Assembly: GCA_029972135.1 (NCBI GenBank)
Contig: CP124755.1
Span: 2,287,991-2,351,990, forward strand
DNA: 64,000 bases
Source: Candidatus Thiocaldithrix dubininis
Lineage (GTDB): Bacteria; Pseudomonadota; Gammaproteobacteria; Thiotrichales; Thiotrichaceae
Reading direction: 5' to 3'
The notes beneath the pieces are model-generated. The model was not told the DNA's origin. It did no database searches and saw only the letters and a list, made by a program, of their open reading frames with translations. The position numbers and the translations under genes were made by a program. How positions within the stretch are numbered: position 1 is the first letter of the stretch; each line of letters begins with the position of its first letter. Shown piece after piece: positions 57,385-62,790 of the stretch.

Positions 57385-57470
57385 TGGTGACTAGGTTAGC
57401 GTTTACGCCTTGCAGCCTTGTTCCCTATAATAAATGCTATTCATACTTATAAACTCAAGCTGGAGCTTAC

Positions 57471-58379
57471 ATGTACGCACAAACCGCAATTAATGGCGAG
57501 CACAATCCTGCGGCGCTTTTTATGCTGATGCAAATTTCAGATAGCGGCATGGCAGCGCTTAAACAACAAATTACCGCTTTTTATGAAAAACGCCATGTAT
57601 TAACTCGCGCAAATCCAGCCAATCAAGTGACTACTGCCCTCGCCTTTAGTAAGGAAGTTTGGCAAAAATTGCATAATAATGTTCCAGCTAATTTTCCTGA
57701 TATGCCTGTCATTACGGGCAAGCATCCATTACCGGCTGTGCCTGCTAACTTATTTGTGCATATCACCAGCAAGCGCCCCGATTTATGTTATGAATTAGCC
57801 GCTGCGTTATTGGACGGCTGGCAAGGTGTCAACGTCTTAGATGAACGCCAAGGCTTCCGTTTTCACGATTACCGCGATTTAACTGGCTTCATTGATGGCA
57901 TTGAAAACCCGTCTGAACCTAGCGATCAACAAAGCGTAACCTTATTAGACGCTAGCGCTGGGGATTGCCAAGGTGGTAGCTTTGTATTTGCGCAACGTTT
58001 CGTGCATGACCTGACTCAATGGAATCAGCAAACGGTTGATGAACAGGAAAAAACCATTGGGCGTACTAAATGGGAAGGCATGGAATTAGCCGATGATGTC
58101 AAACCCCCAACCGCCCACAATGCACGTTCTAATATCAATCATGACATTATGCGTTATAGTTTGCCCTATGCCAGTGCAGGCGGTGAAAAAGGCTTATTCT
58201 TCCTTGCCTATACCAATGATTTAACGGTTATTACCACCATGATTCAACGCATGTATGGTTTGGCTGAAGATGGTATTACCGACCGCTTACTCGATTTTAC
58301 CACTGCTGTCGGCGGTAATTACTTCTTTGCCCCGCCCCAAGACTTATTAGAATCTATGTTTGAATTAGACGATGTTTAA
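57471..58379 (+). CDS. Dyp-type haem peroxidase (YfeX-like)
   Basis: The dye-decolorising peroxidase signature G-F-I-D-G-I-E-N-P-S carries the catalytic Asp. The proximal haem His is expected in the N-I-N-H-D-I-M-R-Y-S-L segment, with the conserved Arg in M-R-Y. No signal or encapsulin-targeting tail is obvious. It uses H2O2 to oxidise porphyrin-like or dye substrates in the cytosol. Length 302 matches YfeX-type enzymes. Confidence 0.92.
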   Translation: MYAQTAINGEHNPAALFMLMQISDSGMAALKQQITAFYEKRHVLTRANPANQVTTALAFSKEVWQKLHNNVPANFPDMPVITGKHPLPAVPANLFVHITSKRPDLCYELAAALLDGWQGVNVLDERQGFRFHDYRDLTGFIDGIENPSEPSDQQSVTLLDASAGDCQGGSFVFAQRFVHDLTQWNQQTVDEQEKTIGRTKWEGMELADDVKPPTAHNARSNINHDIMRYSLPYASAGGEKGLFFLAYTNDLTVITTMIQRMYGLAEDGITDRLLDFTTAVGGNYFFAPPQDLLESMFELDDV

Positions 58380-58390
58380 GCATCGTTTTC
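58369..58390 (+). terminator. Short hairpin at the end of the Dyp gene
   Basis: ACGATG and CATCGT pair around TTTAAG and are followed by TTTTC. The stem overlaps the stop codon. Modest stability. Confidence 0.55.
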
Positions 58391-58523
58391 TAACGCAAAG
58401 GTGAACAGGCTAAAAAGCTTTTGACTTTAGGGGTTAGCCAGCGATTACTGGGCAAAATGGCATGTACCGGGGTACTCGGTATTTGCCATTTCGGTAAAAT
58501 CACTTGCAAGGCATGAGTATCTA

Positions 58524-58700
58524 TTGACATCCTCCCCACGGCTAAAGCTGGGGGATTCCTCCCGCGAGACGGCAATGCCCTGCCGCGAGAATGTTCCTAG
58601 CTGCATTCACATCACGATCATGCAGCGCCCCACAGTCGGGGCAAGTCCATTCTCTTATTCCAAGTCCTGCTCTACCTTTCGGACTGTTGATGGAAACGCT
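58524..58700 (-). ncRNA. Predicted right-end omega/reRNA overlapping the tnpB 3' end
   Basis: TnpB enzymes process an RNA from the 3' part of their gene and the right end, with the guide drawn from the flank. Here the scaffold would include the 58534-58553 hairpin and GAGGATGTCAA, and the guide would begin TAGATACTCATG in the LysR remnant. The exact 5' end cannot be read. Confidence 0.45.
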
Positions 58701-59642
58701 TCCACAACACGAACACGCTTGGGTACTGTACGCTTCATTGACTTCTAGAAACACGCCTTGCATCGCTTTCGATTTATAATCAAGTTGTGTTTTCAGCATG
58801 AACCAGCCTGCATCTAAAACGGACTTAGCCATTTTAGTTTTAGCAAGACCTGAACTGCTGACGTTGCCAACGACAATGAATGAGTGTTCACGCACTAATT
58901 GAGTGGTGAACTTGTGAATAGTATCTGCTCTACGGTTTTTAACCTTGGCATGAAGGGCTTTAACCCGCTTTTTCTGCTTAGCGCGTTGAGCTATACCTAG
59001 TTGTTTTTCGGCTTTGCGATAGAACTGCTTAGATTCAAGCTTTAAACCATTGCTACAGGTAGCAGTATCTTTTAAGCCTAAATCAATACCCACCGCGCCT
59101 TTGCCTGATAGTTCAGTGGCTTGCACTTGAACCACCACATTAAAGTACCATCGACCTCTTGAGTCTTCGGTGAATGAACCCGACCGAAAGGCGTATTGAG
59201 ATAATCCGTAGCTATCCCATACCTTGAAGAAATGACCGTTATAGCGGACTTGTCCATTTTTCCAAACGGCTGCACCGGATTTAAAGGGAATCCAGCCAAG
59301 TGAACGGCGACTACCGCCAGACACGCGCCAACGTAACTTATCTTTCTTGAACTGCTTGCGTGCCTTGGCGTGTGCTTCGGTCACTTCTTGGACGGTTTGC
59401 GAGTGAATAGTGAAGCCGCGTGATTTCTTGAATGCCGTTTGACTCTTGGCGAGGTCGAAGGCGGAAAAGTTATTTCTGAGGTAGCCTACTTCTGGAACGG
59501 GGACGTAGCTGTATTCTGCCGTGATTGCGTTAGCCTCATTCCATACCTGATTACACTCGAACGCCCACTGCTTTAACAGTGACGCGTGCTTGTCCTTGAG
59601 GCGGACTTTGAGCGTTTTCAGGATTGTGGCTGCTTTATTCAT
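58542..59642 (-). CDS. tnpB: TnpB (IS605 OrfB) RNA-guided nuclease-like protein, rearranged RuvC site
   Basis: The 366-residue protein has an N-terminal helical/WED-like part and a RuvC domain with Asp187 (G-I-D-L-G-L) and Asp344 (H-D-R-D-V-N-A-A-R-N). A zinc ribbon uses C310, C313, C334 and C337. The usual RuvC-II Glu (V-E-D/N-L) is replaced by V-G-N-V at 258-261, while Glu303 stands in V-N-E-A-Y-S, where canonical TnpBs have V-D-P-R-Y-T. M-N-K-A-A-T-I-L-K is taken as the start; a longer frame upstream would run through the operator. It may keep the element in place and bias its inheritance. Confidence 0.88.
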   Translation of the reverse strand: MNKAATILKTLKVRLKDKHASLLKQWAFECNQVWNEANAITAEYSYVPVPEVGYLRNNFSAFDLAKSQTAFKKSRGFTIHSQTVQEVTEAHAKARKQFKKDKLRWRVSGGSRRSLGWIPFKSGAAVWKNGQVRYNGHFFKVWDSYGLSQYAFRSGSFTEDSRGRWYFNVVVQVQATELSGKGAVGIDLGLKDTATCSNGLKLESKQFYRKAEKQLGIAQRAKQKKRVKALHAKVKNRRADTIHKFTTQLVREHSFIVVGNVSSSGLAKTKMAKSVLDAGWFMLKTQLDYKSKAMQGVFLEVNEAYSTQACSCCGSVSINSPKGRAGLGIREWTCPDCGALHDRDVNAARNILAAGHCRLAGGIPQL

Positions 59643-59658
59643 GTAGTATATTCTACAT
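59641..59658. promoter_or_regulatory. Palindromic operator-like site at the tnpB start
   Basis: ATGTAG-TATATT-CTACAT is a perfect 6-6-6 inverted repeat that covers the tnpB start codon and lies 22 bases before the small divergent gene. A ribbon-helix-helix dimer binding here could repress both genes. Confidence 0.5.
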
Positions 59659-59679
59659 TCGATGACACAGGAGTACAAC

Positions 59680-59838
59680 ATGGAAAACAGAAAATACGCA
59701 TCAGTCAGGGTGAAAGTTGAAACCTACCGCCAACTCAAGAAAGAAGCACTAGACGAAGGAATTCCATTCACTCGCCTGATTGACAATTTACTGGCGCTTT
59801 ACCAAAAAGAGAAAGCTAAGACGCTTATATCCCCATAG
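59680..59838 (+). CDS. Small ribbon-helix-helix-like protein carried by the IS
   Basis: The 52-residue frame starts M-E-N-R-K-Y-A-S-V-R-V-K-V-E-T-Y-R-Q-L-K-K-E-A and ends K-A-K-T-L-I-S-P. A short beta strand (A-S-V-R-V-K-V) followed by two helices is the Arc/MetJ/CopG plan. AGGAG lies 6 bases before the ATG. It is divergent from tnpB (37 bases between starts) and its stop lies in the left-end hairpin, so it is part of the element. A role as tnpB regulator is inference. Confidence 0.65.
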   Translation: MENRKYASVRVKVETYRQLKKEALDEGIPFTRLIDNLLALYQKEKAKTLISP

Positions 59839-60078
59839 CTAAAGCAAGGGGTATTACGCGAATCTTGATAACGGTTGGGCTAATAAATATGGCAAACGTA
59901 CAATACCCAAATGCTGCAAAGCAGCTTCTTTTAATGCAAAATAAACGGTTTGCCCAATTTCCGTGGAGCGTAAACTTCGCGTACTGCGTTCCAGTAGACG
60001 CACGCCCAACTTAGCCTCTAGCTGACTTAAGCTGCGGCTTAACACCGCTTTATGACTATTCAAAGCTTCCGCCGCTTT

Positions 60079-60267
60079 AGTAATGACCAAACGGCTAAAG
60101 CCACAACCGCCGAATTGATTGAAAATCTAGGCTGGGAAGCAGTGGATGTTGGTGGCTTGGATCAAGCGTTACACTTGGAACACATGACCTTACTGTGGAT
60201 CAAAATGATACGCCTACAAGGTGCAAACCCGTATACTGTCTGGGCAAGGTTGACTAAAAACACATAG
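60079..60267 (+). pseudogene. 3' remnant of an NADPH-dependent F420-reductase-like gene
   Basis: The C-terminal segment N-D-Q-T-A-K-A-T-T-A-E-L-I-E-N-L-G-W-E-A-V-D-V-G-G-L, then L-H-L-E-H-M-T-L-L-W-I-K-M-I-R, matches the end of NAD(P)-binding reductases of the NPD/F420-reductase fold. The N-terminal Rossmann domain (about 150 residues) is absent. Its 5' boundary coincides with the truncated LysR start, so one deletion removed the facing 5' ends of both genes. Confidence 0.65.
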
Positions 60268-60294
60268 TGTTACGTTTATCTATCAAATTTTAAT

Positions 60295-60323
60295 TTGTAC
60301 GAATTATTTCCGTACATTATACT
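60295..60323 (+). promoter_or_regulatory. Promoter with overlapping operator for the toxin-antitoxin pair
   Basis: TTGTAC, a 17-base spacer and TATACT form a promoter. An inverted repeat TGTACG-N9-CGTACA (60296-60316) covers its -35 and spacer, the usual arrangement for autorepression by an antitoxin. Confidence 0.6.
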
Positions 60324-60355
60324 AAGCTCATCGTTACATAATACAGGTTGCTAAC

Positions 60356-60625
60356 ATGAGCTTATCCCTACAACGCATTGATATGCGCGTCAATGAACAA
60401 GTCAAATTACTGGCAGAACGGGCAGCCAATACCCTAGGTTGTACCGTTACCGAATATTTAGTGCGCCTGATTCAAGAGGATGCGCCTAAAGTTTTACGCG
60501 GTGAAACCCAAATCGTATTAACCAATGCGCCATTTGATCGTTTTGTGGCACTTTGCCAAGATAGCAAAGCGCCTAGTCCACGCCTTTTAAAAGCTGCTAA
60601 ACAATTGGACAGTGAAGGTTTCTAA
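60356..60625 (+). CDS. DUF1778 (TacA-type) antitoxin
   Basis: The 89-residue protein begins with an RHH segment (L-Q-R-I-D-M-R-V-N-E-Q-V-K-L-L-A-E-R-A-A) and T-V-T-E-Y-L-V-R-L. The tail R-F-V-A-L-C-Q-D-S-K-A-P-S-P-R-L-L-K-A is the toxin-wrapping part of DUF1778. It neutralises the adjacent acetyltransferase and should repress the operon. Stop and start of the next gene share TAATG. Confidence 0.9.
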   Translation: MSLSLQRIDMRVNEQVKLLAERAANTLGCTVTEYLVRLIQEDAPKVLRGETQIVLTNAPFDRFVALCQDSKAPSPRLLKAAKQLDSEGF

Positions 60626-61137
60626 TGGGGTTTATTCAAGCTATCACCCGTTTGGATAAAACTTGCCACGATCTAAAAGGCTTTGATTGCGGCAAACCTG
60701 CCATGAATCAATTTTTGGCACGCTTTGCTATCAAACATGCTGACTTGGGCTTAAGCAGTACTTGGGTACTATTAGAAGACATTCAGTCGGAAAAACTGCC
60801 AATCGTAGCCTATTACACCTTAGCCAGTGCCACGGTTAGTCGTACCAGTATTCCCACTAAACCGTCTTTACCCACCTACCCCATTCCAGTAGTAATGTTG
60901 GCACGTTTAGCCATTGCTAAAACGCATCAAGGCAAAGGTTTAGGAGCAAAGCTGTTAATTACCGCACTACGCCACGCTGTGCAATTAACCCAACAAGGCT
61001 TACCTGCCTATGGTCTGATTTTGGATGCAATCGACGAATCTGCGCTACAGTTTTATCAGCATTTTGAGTTTTTTGAGTCGATGCCAGACAATCCAATGCG
61101 GTTGTTTGTGGGGGTAAAAAACCTCCAACATATTTGA
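60625..61137 (+). CDS. GNAT-family toxin (TacT/AtaT-like)
   Basis: A GCN5 acetyltransferase of 170 residues with the acetyl-CoA loop A-K-T-H-Q-G-K-G-L-G-A-K-L-L and the catalytic Tyr in A-L-Q-F-Y-Q-H-F-E-F. Toxins of this group acetylate the amino group of aminoacyl-tRNA and stop translation. The DUF1778 gene overlaps by one base, the standard TacAT order. Confidence 0.9.
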   Translation: MGFIQAITRLDKTCHDLKGFDCGKPAMNQFLARFAIKHADLGLSSTWVLLEDIQSEKLPIVAYYTLASATVSRTSIPTKPSLPTYPIPVVMLARLAIAKTHQGKGLGAKLLITALRHAVQLTQQGLPAYGLILDAIDESALQFYQHFEFFESMPDNPMRLFVGVKNLQHI

Positions 61138-61212
61138 AGTAAACTGTTGAAGGTATATAAATCATAAGTTTATAGGCTTAGCCTACACCTTTTACATTTG
61201 GAGATACGAAGC

Positions 61213-61452
61213 ATGATACCCAACGCCATCATAAAAGATTTTGAAGCATTACCTGTGGATGCACAACAGCAAATCATTGACTTCATCGCATTTCTCAAAA
61301 CGCGTTATCAAACTAGAAAAAATATTCAACCCACAGCACTTGAACACTCATTTGGTAGTATTAAGGTGAAAAAACGGGTGTCTTTGGCACAAATGGATGC
61401 GGTGGACTACCTTGTGGATGATTTGGCAGACAAGTTGAAGCATGTACTTTGA
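61213..61452 (+). CDS. DUF2281-like small protein (possible orphan antitoxin)
   Basis: The pattern F-E-A-L-P-V-D-A-Q-Q-Q-I-I-D-F-I-A-F-L-K followed by S-F-G-S-I-K-V-K-K-R-V-S-L-A-Q-M-D-A-V is seen in DUF2281 antitoxin-like proteins. GGAG lies 9 bases before this ATG. No toxin gene adjoins it, so it may be an orphan. Confidence in the family is moderate. Confidence 0.6.
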   Translation: MIPNAIIKDFEALPVDAQQQIIDFIAFLKTRYQTRKNIQPTALEHSFGSIKVKKRVSLAQMDAVDYLVDDLADKLKHVL

Positions 61453-61521
61453 CGGGCATTAGTTAAATAGCCAGTAAAACCCAATTTTTTACCGACGTTT
61501 CTTCTAAGAGAATTTTATGTA

Positions 61522-61971
61522 ATGCCCCAAAAAGATGAGAGTCATCAACTAGTCAAAGAAGCCCTGATTAAGGATGGTTGGGACATTACCGATGATCCCT
61601 ATGTTATTTCCTATGGTGAGCGGTTTCTTTTTGTTGATCTGGCAGCTAGTACTAGTAATCAGGGACAATTTATTGGTGCTCAACGTAAAGATCAGTTGAT
61701 TGCGGTGGAAATCAAGGAATTTCGTGGCAAATCAGCAGTCAATGATTTAGAGCAAGCCATAGGGCAGTACACACTTTATCAGCTACTCTTAAAACAAGTA
61801 GATCCTAAGCGTCGGGTTTTTTTAGCAATATCAGATATAGTTTATGATGAGGTTTTTAGTGAGCCTATTGGTGAGTTAGTGATTAACCAATTACCAATGG
61901 ATTTAATTGTGATCGATGTTAAGGCTAAAGAGGTGAAGAAATGGATAAGAAAAACTACCAGCAAGCGATAA
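61522..61971 (+). CDS. xisH: XisH-family protein (PD-(D/E)XK nuclease-like)
   Basis: The XisH opening H-Q-L-V-K-E-A-L-I-K-D-G-W-D-I-T-D-D-P-Y is clear. F-V-D-L-A-A-S and A-V-E-I-K-E-F supply the Asp and Glu-x-Lys of a PD-(D/E)XK-like fold, with F-x-G-K-S-A-V-N-D-L-E-Q-A-I-G-Q-Y after it. XisH and XisI were named for the fdxN excision element of Anabaena and are mostly cyanobacterial. It overlaps xisI by 31 bases. The real role outside that setting is unknown. Confidence 0.85.
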   Translation: MPQKDESHQLVKEALIKDGWDITDDPYVISYGERFLFVDLAASTSNQGQFIGAQRKDQLIAVEIKEFRGKSAVNDLEQAIGQYTLYQLLLKQVDPKRRVFLAISDIVYDEVFSEPIGELVINQLPMDLIVIDVKAKEVKKWIRKTTSKR

Positions 61972-62261
61972 AAAATGTCATTGCCATGTATGCCAAGTTT
62001 CGCCCCTCTCACGGCAGTATTCGCCTTGATACTGTATTTGATGATGCTCAAGGGCACTATGCTTTAATGCAAGTGGGTTGGGATAGGGGGAGGCGGGTAC
62101 GTGGGAATTTGATCTATATCGTACTTGAGGGTGAGAAAGTCGTTATTGAGTATGATGGCATTGAGCATGGCATTAGTGAGGATTTAATTGCTCAAGGTGT
62201 GGACGAGCAGGATATTGTTTTGGCGTTTTTGGATGTGCCAAGTGTGGCGGTTGCTGCCTGA
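61941..62261 (+). CDS. xisI: XisI-family protein
   Basis: The 106-residue protein has Y-Q-Q-A-I-K-N-V-I and T-V-F-D-D-A-Q-G-H-Y-A-L-M-Q-V-G-W-D. R-R-V-R-G-N-L-I-Y-I-V-L-E-G-E-K-V-V-I-E-Y-D-G-I-E-H-G-I follows, the core of XisI. GAGGTG lies 5 bases before the ATG. Strict pairing with xisH across genomes suggests a toxin-antitoxin- or defence-like complex. Confidence 0.88.
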   Translation: MDKKNYQQAIKNVIAMYAKFRPSHGSIRLDTVFDDAQGHYALMQVGWDRGRRVRGNLIYIVLEGEKVVIEYDGIEHGISEDLIAQGVDEQDIVLAFLDVPSVAVAA

Positions 62262-62279
62262 CTTTAACAATAATGCTCT

Positions 62280-62660
62280 TCAAAAATCAAAGCTCAGATC
62301 ATCGACATCAATATCGGAGGGTTCGCCGTCGGTGAGTATCAGTAACAGTTTTTTATCCGCGTTTTGGTGTTCTAAATAATGCGCGGCGTGGCGTAAGGCT
62401 GCACCCATGCGCGTGGAATAGCCTGCTTCCATTGCAGCTAAACGTCCTTTCACCTCATCCTGAAACGATTCGCGGAAGCCTTTAATATGTTGGTAACGTA
62501 CTTCGTGGCGCGTGTTGGAGGCAAAGCCTGCAATCGCAAACGGGTCGCCGAGTGCTTCAATTGCCCATGCTAATAAGGACACGGCTTCTTGGCTGAGTTC
62601 GAGGATGCTTTGCGTGCAGCCTTGCGGGGTTTCGCTGATTGAGGCGGATAAATCTAATGA
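62280..62660 (-). pseudogene. 3' fragment of a NorD/CbbO-type VWA gene
   Basis: The frame reads L-D-L-S-A-S-I-S-E-T-P-Q-G (a MIDAS), then A-I-E-A-L-G-D-P-F-A-I-A-G-F-A-S-N-T-R-H and S-T-R-M-G-A-A-L-R-H-A, ending L-I-L-T-D-G-E-P-S-D-I-D-V. This is only the final VWA domain of a protein that is normally several hundred residues longer. An in-frame TGA lies just before the MIDAS, so it is a truncated remnant. No start codon with a ribosome site is seen. Confidence 0.7.
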
Positions 62661-62700
62661 TCAACTCTAAATATTCCCCAATTTTTGCATGAAAATGACT

Positions 62701-62721
62701 TATAAATGTTCTATAAATGTT
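62701..62721. repeat. Direct repeat of TATAAATGTT
   Basis: TATAAATGTT occurs twice with an 11-base period, immediately upstream of the -35 of the HTH-GTPase gene. This could be an operator for its own HTH domain. Confidence 0.5.
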
Positions 62722-62723
62722 TC

Positions 62724-62752
62724 TTGAATGATTACATAAAAACCAGTAGTAT
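62724..62752 (+). promoter_or_regulatory. Sigma-70-type promoter for the HTH-GTPase gene
   Basis: TTGAAT, a 17-base spacer and TAGTAT (4 of 6) lie 38 bases before the start codon. Confidence 0.5.
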
Positions 62753-62790
62753 GTAGAAATTAGAAACATCGTACAAATGAGAATTAACAT

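Larger units (their letters stand above)
58524..59864 (-). mobile_element. IS200/IS605-superfamily element (IS1341-like, no TnpA), 1341 bp
   Basis: It carries tnpB and a divergent small RHH-like gene but no Y1 transposase. Both ends have subterminal hairpins of the same design: CCCC, then GC-TAAA-GC, then GGGG (59831-59851 at the left end, 58534-58553 at the right end). The right end terminates in TCAA on the minus strand, as in IS605-family elements. Boundaries were set so that joining the flanks, TTATCAA|TAGATACT, restores the LysR reading frame (P-L-S-I-D-T-H-A-L-Q). No target duplication is expected or seen. Confidence 0.85.
58390..60090 (-). pseudogene. LysR-type regulator remnant, split by an IS and internally deleted
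   Basis: The right-hand piece (59854-60090) encodes a LysR helix-turn-helix (A-A-E-A-L-N-S-H-K-A-V-L-S-R-S-L-S-Q-L-E) ending L-R-S-T-E-I-G. It then jumps straight to the late effector-domain segment A-A-L-Q-H-L-G-I-V-R-L-P-Y-L-L-A-Q-P, so about 170 residues are missing. The left-hand piece (58390-58523) encodes the usual LysR C-terminus (H-A-L-Q-V-I-L-P-K-W ... H-A-I-L-P-S-N-R-W-L-T-P-K-V). Removal of the IS between them restores the frame. The N-terminus is also truncated. Confidence 0.85.

Noticed and set aside
58542..59642. TnpB as a definite nuclease-dead regulator (TldR-like).
   Set aside because: Two of three RuvC acidic residues are intact and a displaced Glu may replace the third. 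The IS ends and hairpins are intact too, so a domesticated regulator is not supported.
59854..60090. The 78-residue LysR-like frame as a functional small HTH protein.
   Set aside because: It passes directly from the HTH into a late effector-domain fragment and ends at an IS border, which is the mark of a broken gene.
62557..62790. Minus-strand ORF upstream of the NorD fragment.
   Set aside because: It reads a different frame over the fragment (R-F-I-R-L-N...), covers the promoter of the HTH-GTPase gene and has no recognisable features.
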